A stretch of DNA of 64,000 bases, taken from Devosia sp. (GTDB lineage Bacteria > Pseudomonadota > Alphaproteobacteria > Rhizobiales > Devosiaceae). A program made the translations under genes and the position numbers. The notes under the pieces were generated by a model. That model did not search any database. It worked only from the letters and a program-made list of their open reading frames with translations, and was not told the origin of the DNA. The stretch lies in assembly GCA_017794705.1 (NCBI GenBank), contig CP051235.1, positions 2,877,001 through 2,941,000 of the forward strand, given 5' to 3'. Below, in pieces: positions 36,223 through 46,613 of this stretch (positions within the stretch are counted from its first letter, which is position 1; every line of letters begins with the position of its first letter).

Positions 36223-36857
36223 TGGCGGGTATGGGGCAAAGCGGCAAGCGGGCACTCAATGCCGTCCACAACTCGCTGGTGTTCAACCGGCGGGTGGATG
36301 TTCTTTCCGGACATCTCGCCGATGCCATTCCCGAGGGCGGTACGGTGCTCGATGTCGGCTGCGGCGACGGGCAGATCGCGGTCAACATCATGGCGCGGCG
36401 GCCGGACCTCACGTTCACCGGCGTGGATGTGCTGGTGCGGCCTGTGACCCATATCGAGGTCATGCAGTACGATGGCGACGTGCTGCCGTTTGCCGACAAG
36501 AGCTTTGACTTTGCCACCATCGTCGACGTGCTGCACCACACGGACAATCCGGCGGCTGTGCTTAAAGAGACAATGCGCTGCGTGCGCAAGGGCGTGGTGA
36601 TCAAGGATCATTTGCGCGAGGGGTTGTTGGCGGGGCCGACGCTCAGGGCCATGGACTGGGTTGGCAACCGCGGGCACGACGTGGTCTTGCCCTACAATTA
36701 TCTGGACCGGGCCGAATGGGAGAAATCCTTCGCGTTCGCCGGCTGCCGGGTCGAAATGTGGGATGAGAACCTCAACATATATCCTGTGCCGTTGACCTGG
36801 TGGTTCGACCGGCACTTGCATTTTGTGGCCCTGTTGGTACCACAGGAACCGAACTAA
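36222..36857 (+). CDS. Class I SAM-dependent methyltransferase
   Basis: 211 residues with SAM-binding motif I TVLDVGCGDGQIAVN, an acidic residue in TFTGVDVLVRP, and DFATIVDVLHHTDNPAAVLKE (motifs II/III). It carries a distinctive VVIKDHLREGLLAGPTLRAMDWVGN. The substrate is unknown; coupling to GtrA hints at a lipid or sugar substrate. A second ATG at 36231 is possible. Confidence 0.88.
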   Translation: MAGMGQSGKRALNAVHNSLVFNRRVDVLSGHLADAIPEGGTVLDVGCGDGQIAVNIMARRPDLTFTGVDVLVRPVTHIEVMQYDGDVLPFADKSFDFATIVDVLHHTDNPAAVLKETMRCVRKGVVIKDHLREGLLAGPTLRAMDWVGNRGHDVVLPYNYLDRAEWEKSFAFAGCRVEMWDENLNIYPVPLTWWFDRHLHFVALLVPQEPN

Positions 36858-36908
36858 CATGTTAGGGTGACTCTCCGCCGGGGACGCATCCGCAGCGGAG
36901 GAACTTTC

Positions 36909-37550
36909 ATGCGCAAGGCACTTATCGTTTATGGCGGCTGGGACGGGCACGAACCTGATCTGTGCGCCAATATCTACAAGAACTGGCTGACCGAAGACGG
37001 GTTTGACGTGCAATTGGCCACGGAAACCGCAGCCTTTGCCGATCCCGCCATTCACGACATGTCGCTGATCGTGCCGATCTACACCATGTCGAAAATCGAA
37101 AAGGAAGAGGCTCTCAACCTCTGCAAGGCGGTGGAAAACGGTGTGGGCCTCGCCGGCCATCACGGCGGCATGTGCGACGCGTTCCGCGAGAATGTCGACT
37201 ATCAGTTCATGACCGGCGGGCAGTGGGTCGCCCACCCGGGCAACATCATCGATTACCGGGTCGATCCGGTTGAGACCGACGATCCCATCATGGAGGGGAT
37301 CAAAAGCTTCGCCTTCCATTCCGAGCAATATTACATGCATGTCGATCCTTCCAACGAAGTGCTGGCGACCACCACGTTCAATGGTGACCACGCTTCTTGG
37401 ATCGACGGGGTGGTGATGCCGGTCGCCTGGAAGCGCAAGCACGGCAAGGGCCGGGTGTTCTTCTGCTCGCTCGGGCACGTCTCGAGCGAATTCGAGGTGC
37501 CCGAGTTTGCCACCATGCAGCGGCGCGGCATGAACTGGGCCGCGCGTTAA
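36909..37550 (+). CDS. ThuA-like protein
   Basis: 213 residues of the ThuA/class I glutamine amidotransferase-like fold: KALIVYGGWDGHEP, NGVGLAGHHGGMCDAFREN, WVAHPGN, and PVAWKRKHGKGRVFFCSLGHVSSEFEVPEF. ThuA was named for trehalose use in Sinorhizobium, but most members have unknown roles in sugar metabolism. Ribosome site GGAGGAAC precedes ATG 36909. Confidence 0.88.
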   Translation: MRKALIVYGGWDGHEPDLCANIYKNWLTEDGFDVQLATETAAFADPAIHDMSLIVPIYTMSKIEKEEALNLCKAVENGVGLAGHHGGMCDAFRENVDYQFMTGGQWVAHPGNIIDYRVDPVETDDPIMEGIKSFAFHSEQYYMHVDPSNEVLATTTFNGDHASWIDGVVMPVAWKRKHGKGRVFFCSLGHVSSEFEVPEFATMQRRGMNWAAR

Positions 37551-37591
37551 AGCCCCATGACAAGGGCGGGTCGATCAGGCATTGTTTTGAA

Positions 37592-38593
37592 ATGACCGAC
37601 CTGCCGCCCCTCACCGATACGACCAACCGGCCCCCGGTGATCGCCTTCCGGCTGGATGGCAAGGGCCAAGGCGTACGTCTCGATCCGGCCGGCCTCGACC
37701 AGGCGCCTGAACGCAAGGGCTTCAGGTGGGTGCATGTGCACCTGACCGACTCGGCCGGTGCGGCATGGATAGAAAATGCCGACCTTGATTCCGACGTCAG
37801 GGGTGCCCTGACAGCCGAAGAAACGCGCCCGCGTTGCGCCGTGCATGACCAGGGCATTCTGCTCAATCTGCGCGGCGTCAATCTCAACCCGGGTTCGGAG
37901 CCGGAGGACATGGTTTCGGTCCGGATGTGGATCGAGAGGCATCAGGTGATCAGCGTCTGGCTCCGGCCGCTCTACGCCATCCAGGACCTGTTTGACTCAA
38001 TCGGCCGCAATCAGGGACCCACAACGCCGGGCGAACTGGTGGCCCGACTGGCGCTACGGCTGGCCGACCGTGCCGAGCCGACCGTTACCGCTTTGAACGA
38101 GCGGATCGATGATCTTGAAGATCAGGCGCTTGATCCCCGCAAGCCGCCCGTGTCGCGGAGGGATCTGTCGGATATCCGGCTGTCCGCAATTCTGTTGCGG
38201 CGCTATCTGTTTCCGCAGCGTGACGCGTTGACCACGTTCCAGATCGAGGATGTGGACTGGCTGACCCCTTATGACCGCGGCCGCGTCCGCGAGGCAGCAG
38301 ACTGGGTGACGCGGCTCGGCGAGGAACTCGATGCGATCCGGGACCGGGCGCAAATCCTTCACGAACAGATCCTCGATCAGCGCGCCGAGGTGATGAACAA
38401 GCAGATGCTTATCCTGTCGATCGTGGCTTCTATCTTTTTGCCGCTCAGCCTCGTTGCCAGCCTGTTGGGCATCAATGTCGCCGGCATTCCGGGCGCCGAA
38501 AGCCCTTATGCATTCTGGGTTGTGGTGGCCCTGCTCATGGCGCTTGGACTGTTCGAAGTCTGGCTGTTCCGCAAGCTGATGTTTAAGCGTTAG
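37592..38593 (+). CDS. CorA/ZntB-type divalent metal transporter
   Basis: 333 residues: a large cytoplasmic N-terminal domain with a long helix rich in Arg and Asp, then two C-terminal membrane helices. The pore-entry motif is LLGINVAGIPGAESPYAFW (GIN instead of GMN, the ZntB type). It is probably a zinc or other metal transporter. ATG 37592 gives a normal N-terminus. It converges with the glycosidase gene with a 4-nt overlap. Confidence 0.88.
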   Translation: MTDLPPLTDTTNRPPVIAFRLDGKGQGVRLDPAGLDQAPERKGFRWVHVHLTDSAGAAWIENADLDSDVRGALTAEETRPRCAVHDQGILLNLRGVNLNPGSEPEDMVSVRMWIERHQVISVWLRPLYAIQDLFDSIGRNQGPTTPGELVARLALRLADRAEPTVTALNERIDDLEDQALDPRKPPVSRRDLSDIRLSAILLRRYLFPQRDALTTFQIEDVDWLTPYDRGRVREAADWVTRLGEELDAIRDRAQILHEQILDQRAEVMNKQMLILSIVASIFLPLSLVASLLGINVAGIPGAESPYAFWVVVALLMALGLFEVWLFRKLMFKR

Positions 38594-40473
38594 CGAGCGA
38601 TCAGTTCGGCGCAGGCTTCGGATACCGTGATCACATCCGAGCGCACATAGCTGCCGGAATGGGTTCTGAACCAGTCCGGACTTTCCGGCACGGCTACCCG
38701 TTCCACGCCCAACATCGATTGCCCGCCGCCAAGCCCGCCAACCGGCGGCTCCTCAGTTGAGGTGTCGCCGCGAAGATTGACGGCGCTTCGGGCGGTCAAC
38801 AGGCAGGAGGCACCCTCGGCGGAACTGCGGCGCAGCTCGATGTCATAAAAGGATATCCAACTCGGCGAATTCACTACCTCAACGCGCACGCTGGCGACCC
38901 CGTCAAGACCGCCGGGCAGGGGGAAGACCAGCTTGTCGCTTTCCCGGGTTTCGGCGGTGTGATCGGCCACCAGCACGGTCTGTCCGCCAGCCGTCTTGGC
39001 GGTCACAAGCGTACGGGTTTCCCCGGCGGGATATTGCGCGAGCCAGACCGTCACCTGGTCCATGCGTCCCGGTTCGGGCAGGGTGATCTCAACCCAGCCG
39101 GGTGCGTCAGTGCCCGATTCCCAGGTGCTGTCGCGGCCGTCGATAGCATTTTCCGGCGGATGGCCGGGCAGGTAACGTGAGGCACGCACTGTTGCCTCAA
39201 GCGCGAGATTTGAATGGGGTTCGTAGCCGCCCTTGAAGCACGGGTCCGGCCGTTCACGCGGCGAGAGACCGACGAGAAATATCCGCTCATGCGACAGCAT
39301 CGTGTAAGGTGGGTGCTCGTCGACGCCGGGCGGAAAGGGGTACCAGCCCCAGTGCAGCCAGCCGTCAAACCCCTCATCGCAGCTTTCGGCCATCCATTGC
39401 TGTTCGGCCCGCAGAGCATTTGAAACTCCGGGCAGGAATGCCGGCGACGCACCGACCTCTCCCATGATCACTGCTTTGTCGCGGTGCTGGGGCATGCCGA
39501 AATTCTCGGCCTGTTGCTGCACAGTCAAGTCGGTGTCGGTGTAGGCGTGGAAATCGTAGAAATCGAGCACCGACCCGGCGAGCAGCGGCTCGGTGTCGAC
39601 AAACCAGTTGCCGCCGATGAAGGTTTCGTTGGGGTGCTGCGGCGCGAAAAATCCCATGGTCACCAGCGCTTCAGGGTCCGCCGCCTTTATGACGGCGCTG
39701 GTGCGGGCAATGATTTCGATGAGATTGTCGCTCAGAGCGGCGCGTTTCTGCGCCGGGTCACTGAGATCATAGGTCTGGCCGGTACCGTTGGTGAATGTTC
39801 CCGAATTCAACGACCAAGGTGGGTCGTTCTTGAAAATCCACTGCTCGTTGACGAGCGACCAGCCGAGCACCGCTTCCCATGCCGTATCGCGGGCGGAAAG
39901 GGCCGCCATGAGGTCGGTCCAGTAAAGCTCGAACGCCTCGATGCCGCCCGCAGTCATGTAGTGGGCATTGCGGTAGCCCTCGACGCGCGGCCCTGCGTCG
40001 CGATTGGCGAGCGCGCCATAGCCGCCGTGATCCGGGATGTCGTTTGAGGTGAACAGCACGTAGATGCCATGGCTGGCGGCGATCCGGGTAAACTGGGCCA
40101 TGTTGTCCATGTATTCGGGGTTCAGCCCCTGCCGGCTGGCTGAGGTGATGCATTGCGATCCTTCGTTGCACAGGTCAAAGAACAGCCGGACGGTATCGTA
40201 TCCGTAGGATTTCATCAGTTCGAAGGCGTCGCTGATCCGTCCGGGATTGAACACATCGGTCGCCAGCGCGCGATCCTGCGAAAAGCCGGCACCGGTGGGC
40301 TGAAAATCAACATAGTTGGCGCCGCGCGGCCGAAACGTCTCGCCGGTGACAGTATTGTAGAACTCGCCTTCGCCGTTGGTGACGCGTACGCCGATCCGGT
40401 CGATGGCCAGAGCCTGACCGGCAATCAGCAACAGGGCCGCGGCCGCAGCCAGTATGTGGAATGCGCGCGTCAT
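38590..40473 (-). CDS. Secreted glycoside hydrolase (GH5-like) with a discoidin-type carbohydrate-binding domain
   Basis: 627 residues. Signal peptide 1-23 (ALA end). A (beta/alpha)8 domain (about 30-400) resembles GH5 mannanase/cellulase: FRPRGANYVDF, acid/base E210 in WSLVNEQW and nucleophile E339 in VIMGEVG. A discoidin/F5-8C-like domain follows (about 425-555: NLALEATVRASRYLPGH, ENAIDGRDSTWESG), and then ~70 residues that I cannot assign. The enzyme probably acts on a polysaccharide in the periplasm or outside. No sugar transporter gene adjoins it. Confidence 0.8.
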   Translation of the reverse strand: MTRAFHILAAAAALLLIAGQALAIDRIGVRVTNGEGEFYNTVTGETFRPRGANYVDFQPTGAGFSQDRALATDVFNPGRISDAFELMKSYGYDTVRLFFDLCNEGSQCITSASRQGLNPEYMDNMAQFTRIAASHGIYVLFTSNDIPDHGGYGALANRDAGPRVEGYRNAHYMTAGGIEAFELYWTDLMAALSARDTAWEAVLGWSLVNEQWIFKNDPPWSLNSGTFTNGTGQTYDLSDPAQKRAALSDNLIEIIARTSAVIKAADPEALVTMGFFAPQHPNETFIGGNWFVDTEPLLAGSVLDFYDFHAYTDTDLTVQQQAENFGMPQHRDKAVIMGEVGASPAFLPGVSNALRAEQQWMAESCDEGFDGWLHWGWYPFPPGVDEHPPYTMLSHERIFLVGLSPRERPDPCFKGGYEPHSNLALEATVRASRYLPGHPPENAIDGRDSTWESGTDAPGWVEITLPEPGRMDQVTVWLAQYPAGETRTLVTAKTAGGQTVLVADHTAETRESDKLVFPLPGGLDGVASVRVEVVNSPSWISFYDIELRRSSAEGASCLLTARSAVNLRGDTSTEEPPVGGLGGGQSMLGVERVAVPESPDWFRTHSGSYVRSDVITVSEACAELIAR

Positions 40474-40833
40474 GCTGCAACGATAGCAAAAATGGGCGTT
40501 TGGCGGGAGTCCGGCGCCTGGTGCATGGCGGCCTGTCACCACACCGAAGAGATTTGCCTTGCACTTGGCGCCGATACAGACCATATGAGCGCATCATCGC
40601 GGCAACCTGTTCATCTTTTTCAGGTAAAGCCCTGCGATCTGGCTTCTCTTCTTTCCGGCCAAACGGCGAGCGGCGAAGCGGGCCCGGACACGAAGTTCCG
40701 GGCGCGACGGCGCGAGACGTGTATCAATTTCGCCGCTGCTCGAGTTTGATTTATTCGCCCTGACCGGATGCACCCGGCCGGGCGCGCGCTGGCGTATTTT
40801 GGTTTGCGGCCCGCGCACGATGAAAAGAAGATT
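40474..40833. other. Intergenic region between divergent glycosidase and DEAD-box helicase genes
   Basis: 360 bp without a gene. One hairpin, GCCCGGA (40681-40687) with TCCGGGC (40696-40702), and a GC-rich palindromic stretch near 40774-40784 (CCCGGCCGGG) lie in what is probably the long helicase leader. I see no clear promoter. Long leaders are common for cold-regulated RNA helicases. Confidence 0.5.
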
Positions 40834-42318
<1,485 letters not shown>

Positions 42319-42337
42319 GCGCTTCGAAACGTTCACG

Positions 42338-42363
42338 AAAGGCGGCCGGTTGGCCGCCTTTTT
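42338..42363 (+). terminator. Rho-independent terminator after the helicase gene
   Basis: AAAGGCGGCC (42338-42347), loop GGTT and GGCCGCC (42352-42358) are followed by TTTTT (42359-42363). It lies 20 nt after the helicase stop. Confidence 0.88.
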
Positions 42364-42429
42364 GGTGCTCGCTCCCTTTAAGCAGGCCCCGTTTTGTTTT
42401 AGCGTCCGGGCCAGCGGAGAGAGCCACTC

Positions 42430-42978
42430 ATGTCTGACCATATGCTGCAGGCTTTTGCGTCCTTTGACAGGGCGCCGGAGATCGTGACCGAACGGTTGCG
42501 GTTACGGCCACACCGGTTCGGCGACTTCGCGTCGATCGAGGCCATGTTCAAGACCGAACGGTCGAAATATATGGGCGGCCCGCTGCCGCGCGCCAAAGTC
42601 TGGGAGATGTTTTCTGACAGTGTGGGGCAGTGGCAGTTAATCGGCATGGGCACCTGGGCGCTCGACCGGTTGAGTGACGGGGTGACGGTGGGTGAGGTGA
42701 GCATTTGCCGCCCGGCCCATTTCCCGGAACCGGAAATGGGCTGGTTCCTTTTTGAGGGGTTTGACGGGCAGGGCTATGCCGTGGAGGCCGCCCGGGCAGC
42801 GCTGAAATTTGCGGCTGAGACCTATTATCTCACATCCATTGTCAGTTACGTCGACCCGGACAATCTGCGCTCCATCGCCCTTGCCGAGCGGCTGGGCGCT
42901 GTGCGTGACGATGCGGCTGCCACGCCCAACGGCGATCCGTGCCTTGTCTACCGGCACCGGCTTGAGGACGGGCTTTGA
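42430..42978 (+). CDS. GNAT acetyltransferase, RimJ/RimL type
   Basis: 182 residues with the RimJ/RimL layout: IVTERLRLRPHRFGDFASI at the N-terminus, FEGFDGQGYAVEAARAALKF (acetyl-CoA motif A) and VDPDNLRSIALAERLGAVR. It transfers an acetyl group to an unknown amine, possibly a protein N-terminus. Its stop overlaps the TTG start of the next gene (TTGA). Confidence 0.9.
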   Translation: MSDHMLQAFASFDRAPEIVTERLRLRPHRFGDFASIEAMFKTERSKYMGGPLPRAKVWEMFSDSVGQWQLIGMGTWALDRLSDGVTVGEVSICRPAHFPEPEMGWFLFEGFDGQGYAVEAARAALKFAAETYYLTSIVSYVDPDNLRSIALAERLGAVRDDAAATPNGDPCLVYRHRLEDGL

Positions 42979-43565
42979 GCGCCGGCCCCGCCCGGGTCGT
43001 GCTGCTCAACGGCGCACCACGATCAGGCAAATCCAGCATCGTGCGCGAAGTGCAGGCGCAAGCCGATGTGCCGTGGATCAATCTGGGTGTCGATGTCAGC
43101 ATCCACGCCACTCTGCCCGCCGCCTATCACCCCGGCATTGGCCTGCGTCCGGGCGGCGAGCGACCGGATCTCGAGCCGCTGGTCAAAAAACTCTACGCGG
43201 CGATCTTCGCCTCCATTGCGGCGCACAGCCGGGAAGGGCTGAAGGTCATCGCCGATTTCGGGATTCACGACAGTTACAGCCAGCCGCTCGACATCTGGGG
43301 TGATTGCCAACGCAGGTTGCAGGGCCTGCCGGTGCTGACAGTGGGCGTGCACTGTGAGCTGGACGAAATCATGCGCCGCCGGGCAATCCCGACAGAGCCG
43401 GGGCGCACTTACGAACAGTTATTGGGAGGCGATGTGCCCGCGCCTGTTCGGCGCTGGCAGCAGGCGGTGCATCACGGCAAGCGATATGATCTTGAGGTCG
43501 ATACGACCCGCACATCGGCGGCAGAGATTGCACAGACCATATTGAAAGCGGTGGCTGCGGCCTAG
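42975..43565 (+). CDS. Chloramphenicol phosphotransferase-like P-loop kinase
   Basis: 196 residues: P-loop LLNGAPRSGKSSIVRE at residues 10-25, and the C-terminal pattern VHHGKRYDLEVDTTRTSAAEIA typical of the CPT-like family. The true substrate in most members is not an antibiotic. The start is TTG overlapping the previous stop; no ATG lies nearby. It converges with the deaminase gene with a 4-nt overlap. Confidence 0.82.
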   Translation: MSAGPARVVLLNGAPRSGKSSIVREVQAQADVPWINLGVDVSIHATLPAAYHPGIGLRPGGERPDLEPLVKKLYAAIFASIAAHSREGLKVIADFGIHDSYSQPLDIWGDCQRRLQGLPVLTVGVHCELDEIMRRRAIPTEPGRTYEQLLGGDVPAPVRRWQQAVHHGKRYDLEVDTTRTSAAEIAQTILKAVAAA

Positions 43566-44158
43566 GCCAGCGGAATGTCCGATCCTTCTGCCTTGCTGGC
43601 CTGATAGGTCGCGGACAGTTCATCGTATTTTTCACGCAAACGCTCCACCTGCTGGTCCATGTCACCGCGTTCGGAGCGTGGCAGGCGGCCCAGTTCCTCA
43701 GTGATCGAGTGGGCGGTCCAGAATGCGTTCCGGCGGGCGTAGTTGCCGTCCTTGAGGGTAAACACCTCGCTGAGGATTTTCAGATCGTGCGGGATGGCGA
43801 AGCTGTCCCGCGAATCCTCGTAGGTGAACAGGTAATAGAAATTGTCGTAGCCCGCCCAGGTGATGGCGCTCAGGCACAGCGAACAGGGCTCGTGCGTGGC
43901 AATGAAAATGCAGTCCTTCGGATCGGGTATGTCGCCCTTGGCGCGTTCGTGCAGCTTTTTCAGCGCATGCATCTCACCGTGCCAGAGCGGATTCTCGATC
44001 TCATTGTTTGTCTCGGCGATGACCAGCGACAGGTCGGACTTTTTCAGGATCGCTGCCCCGAACAGCTTGTTGCCACGCCGGACCTCGCGCGCGGTCATCG
44101 GCACCACGTCGTGCTCGATCACGTCCAGAAGACGGGCGAGCAGCTGCGCGCTGCTCAT
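43562..44158 (-). CDS. Cytidine/nucleobase deaminase-family protein coupled to allA
   Basis: 198 residues with the zinc deaminase motifs H60-G-E62 (WHGEMHAL) and P-C92-x2-C95 (HEPCSLCLSAI). The C-terminal ~80 residues (AIPHDLKILSEVF... to IPLA) extend beyond the core and contain a charged helix. Guanine, cytosine and tRNA adenosine deaminases share the motifs; I cannot choose among them. It overlaps allA by 4 nt (ATGA), placing it in the alc-allA unit of purine breakdown. The step it performs is not evident, because guaD is present elsewhere. Confidence 0.82.
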   Translation of the reverse strand: MSSAQLLARLLDVIEHDVVPMTAREVRRGNKLFGAAILKKSDLSLVIAETNNEIENPLWHGEMHALKKLHERAKGDIPDPKDCIFIATHEPCSLCLSAITWAGYDNFYYLFTYEDSRDSFAIPHDLKILSEVFTLKDGNYARRNAFWTAHSITEELGRLPRSERGDMDQQVERLREKYDELSATYQASKAEGSDIPLA

Positions 44159-44646
44159 GGTTCAATCCTGTAGGGCTGATCGTAGAAATGTTCCTCAAGG
44201 TTTGGCCCTTCGCCCTGCCGGTCGACAATGGCGAAATCGCTGACCTGGTCGAGGACGGTCAGCACACCATGCCAGGACCCGGCAAAATAGTTCACGCCCT
44301 GACCCGGCGCGGCGAGGAAGGCGCGGGGTGCGCCGGGCGTGCCGTCCTCATCGGGGGCAACCACCACCACGAAACGGCAGGGCTGCATGGGAATGAAGGC
44401 CTGGGACCCGTCAGGGTGACGTTCAACCATCTTGAGGTCCAGCGGCAGGTCGAACGGCTGGGCGCGGCAGGTGGAAATGGCAACGCGTGCGTCCGGTCCC
44501 TGCGCGACGGCAGTGGCGAGATCATTGTAGCGCCGGGTGGTGCCATTGTTGATCAGGTAGTTCTCGGCGCTGTCGCGGATTTCAATCACGTCTCCGTAAG
44601 GCTCGAAGGCCTTGCCGGTCAGCGGTTCAAGTTTGATCACGCTCAC
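44155..44646 (-). CDS. allA: Ureidoglycolate lyase AllA
   Basis: 163 residues with AllA features: EPLTGKAFEPYGDVIE, HPDGSQAFIPM, FVVVVAP, PGQGVNYFAGSWHGVLTVL and DFAIVDRQGEGPNLEEHF. It splits ureidoglycolate into glyoxylate and urea, the last step of allantoin breakdown. The start is GTG, overlapping the alc stop (GTGA). Confidence 0.94.
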   Translation of the reverse strand: MSVIKLEPLTGKAFEPYGDVIEIRDSAENYLINNGTTRRYNDLATAVAQGPDARVAISTCRAQPFDLPLDLKMVERHPDGSQAFIPMQPCRFVVVVAPDEDGTPGAPRAFLAAPGQGVNYFAGSWHGVLTVLDQVSDFAIVDRQGEGPNLEEHFYDQPYRIEP

Positions 44647-45677
44647 CAGTCTTCGCCCTTGGGCGCGACCTTGCCGAACAGGCGCAGGCGCGATATGCCG
44701 CCGTCGGGGAAAATGTTGAGGCAGATGTGGGTGACCGGCCCGATGTCTTTCAGCCGGTCATGATGGAAATTGTGTTCCATGTCGGCGGAGAGTTTCTGCT
44801 GCGGCAGCAGTTCGGGCCACTTGGCGGCTCCCGAGATCATTTCCTCGTCGAATTCGAGGCTGGTGTCGCCCAGGTCGGCGGCCAGGATGCTGCATGAATC
44901 CGGGAAATTGCCCTTGTAGTGGGCGGTGTCGATGCGGATGTCCTCGATAATGCCGCGAGCGCCCAGCGCCACGATGATCCAGTCATGGCCGGGGCCGCGC
45001 CGCCGCCTTGTCTCCCAACCGTCGCCCATGTCGCGGCCGCGGCCGGGGGCGAGCATGCGGTAATAGGCGCCGTAGTGGGCGTCGGAAAAGGCAATGATCC
45101 GGCCGCCGTGCAAGGCCGAGGCGAGGTCAATCCGCTTGCCCCTGACGGCGTCAGGGTCGAGCCAGGGTTCGCCGTAGACCTTGAAGCGGGCCACCCCGCC
45201 ATCCGGCATGATGTGCAGGCGCACATGCGTCCACACCTCGTTGGAATCGCAGGCGCGAAAATGATGAGAATCCGGCCCCAGTTTGGCTTCGGGCAGGATT
45301 TCGGTCCATTTCGTGTCGTCGCCGTCAGCCGGGTCGGCTTCCGAATTGCAGGCTTCGATGCGGCAGGCTGGCGGGTAGTTTCCGGTAAAGAAACTCGTGT
45401 CGATGTCGAACCCGTGGATGCGGCCCGGCACAGCCAGCCGGATCACGCAGTAGTCATGGCCGCCGCCGCGCCGGCGCCGGCTTTCCCAGCCGTCCATCCA
45501 TTTGCCGTTGTCATCATACTTGTCCTCGATGAACACCGGCTCCTGATCGCGCAGCATGCGCTCGAGCGGGGCGAAAAATTCATCGGTGACAAAGGTGCCG
45601 CGCGCGCCGAGCCCGGCAGAGGCGAGATTGATGGCGTTCTTGGCAAAGGCCTGGATGTCGGTGGGCTTGTCGATCAT
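44643..45677 (-). CDS. alc: Allantoicase
   Basis: About 344 residues made of two similar allantoicase (jelly-roll) repeats. Both copies contain GWESRRRRGGGHDYCVIRL / GWETRRRRGPGHDWIIVAL and the later IDTSFFTGNYPPACRIEAC / IDTAHYKGNFPDSCSILAA. It hydrolyses allantoate to ureidoglycolate and urea. ATG 45677 is the most conservative start; a TTG at 45710 has a longer N-terminus. It heads the alc-allA-deaminase unit. Confidence 0.95.
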   Translation of the reverse strand: MIDKPTDIQAFAKNAINLASAGLGARGTFVTDEFFAPLERMLRDQEPVFIEDKYDDNGKWMDGWESRRRRGGGHDYCVIRLAVPGRIHGFDIDTSFFTGNYPPACRIEACNSEADPADGDDTKWTEILPEAKLGPDSHHFRACDSNEVWTHVRLHIMPDGGVARFKVYGEPWLDPDAVRGKRIDLASALHGGRIIAFSDAHYGAYYRMLAPGRGRDMGDGWETRRRRGPGHDWIIVALGARGIIEDIRIDTAHYKGNFPDSCSILAADLGDTSLEFDEEMISGAAKWPELLPQQKLSADMEHNFHHDRLKDIGPVTHICLNIFPDGGISRLRLFGKVAPKGEDW

Positions 45678-45739
45678 GTGCGGGTCCGCAGTTCGTTTGG
45701 TGGTCCTCAATAGACCGGAACCGGCGGGCGGGCCAAGTG

Positions 45740-46075
45740 CTAACGCGGAGGACGCCCCTCGAGTTCGGCCTTGAACACGGAAAGGTTCTGCACGCTCAGC
45801 GCGGCATATTCGCCGATCCAGCGGGTGTGAATGTCGTGGATGGGAAGCGGGTTGAGATGGTTGATGCGCTCACGGCCCTTGCGCTCGACGATGATCAGGT
45901 CCGCCGCTTCCAGCACGCCCAGATGTTGCATCACCGTGGTCCGGTGAAGGGCGGGGAAGGCGGTGGCAATTTCACCGGTCGTGCGCGGGTGATCCTTCAG
46001 CAAATCCAGCATGGCGCGACGGCGCCCGTCCGCCAGTGCCTTGAAAATCCTGTCCGAATCATCGGTGCTTGACAT
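45740..46075 (-). CDS. ArsR-family transcriptional regulator
   Basis: 111 residues, a winged helix-turn-helix of the ArsR type: IFKALADGRRRAMLDLLKDHPRTTGEIA, ALHRTTVMQHLGVLEAADLIIVERKGRERINHL. No metal-binding Cys cluster is present. It is divergent from an SRPBCC gene and its start codon lies inside a 20-bp palindrome, so it probably represses both genes. Confidence 0.92.
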   Translation of the reverse strand: MSSTDDSDRIFKALADGRRRAMLDLLKDHPRTTGEIATAFPALHRTTVMQHLGVLEAADLIIVERKGRERINHLNPLPIHDIHTRWIGEYAALSVQNLSVFKAELEGRPPR

Positions 46076-46093
46076 GTTATAAATTTATAACAT
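46074..46093. promoter_or_regulatory. 20-bp perfect palindrome, likely ArsR operator
   Basis: ATGTTATAAATTTATAACAT is a perfect palindrome between the divergent arsR-like and SRPBCC genes. It overlaps the first bases of the regulator's start codon (46073-46075 on the other strand). The position fits autorepression and control of the SRPBCC gene. Confidence 0.7.
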
Positions 46094-46121
46094 AAATGAC
46101 CGTCAAGCAAGGAGGAATAAC

Positions 46122-46607
46122 ATGAAACCGAAGTTCAAGATCTCGGGCCGCATCGCCCGGCCCGTGCATGAGGTGTTCGAAGCGGTCGCCGACCCCAAGG
46201 AGCTTTCAGGCTATTTCACCACCGGCGGCGCCAAAGGGCGTCTTGAAACCGGCGCCACAGTCAGCTGGGATTTTCATGATTTCCCCGGCGCCTTCCCGGT
46301 GCACGTCATCGAAGTGGTGCCGGACAAGCGCATCGTTCTCGAATGGGAGGCCGCAGAAGGCGCGCATTCCGATGTGCCGGAAGGCTCGGAAATGGGAGGC
46401 ACGGGCTACAACACCCGCGTCACCATGAGCTTCGAGCCCCTCGACGATGGGCGGACCCGGGTCGAGATTGCCGAGGAAGGCTGGCGCGAGACGGACGCCG
46501 GCTTCAAGGCCTCCTACGGCAACTGCGAGGGGTGGACGGGCATGCTGTGTGCGCTGAAGATGTACGTGGAACACGGCATCAATTTGCGCGAAGGGTTTTA
46601 CAAGTAG
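46122..46607 (+). CDS. SRPBCC (AHSA1-like) domain protein
   Basis: 161 residues, a single START/Bet v1-type domain: ISGRIARPVHEVFEAVADPKELSGYFTTGGAKG, then VVPDKRIVLEWEAAE and FKASYGNCEGWTGMLCALKMYVEHGI. ArsR-SRPBCC pairs are common and may bind small hydrophobic compounds; no ligand is known here. The strong ribosome site AAGGAGGAA precedes ATG. Confidence 0.9.
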   Translation: MKPKFKISGRIARPVHEVFEAVADPKELSGYFTTGGAKGRLETGATVSWDFHDFPGAFPVHVIEVVPDKRIVLEWEAAEGAHSDVPEGSEMGGTGYNTRVTMSFEPLDDGRTRVEIAEEGWRETDAGFKASYGNCEGWTGMLCALKMYVEHGINLREGFYK

Positions 46608-46613
46608 CTTGTC

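Noticed and set aside
42975-43565. Antibiotic resistance by chloramphenicol phosphorylation
   Set aside because: The family match is to CPT-like kinases in general; most members have no resistance role and the context offers none.
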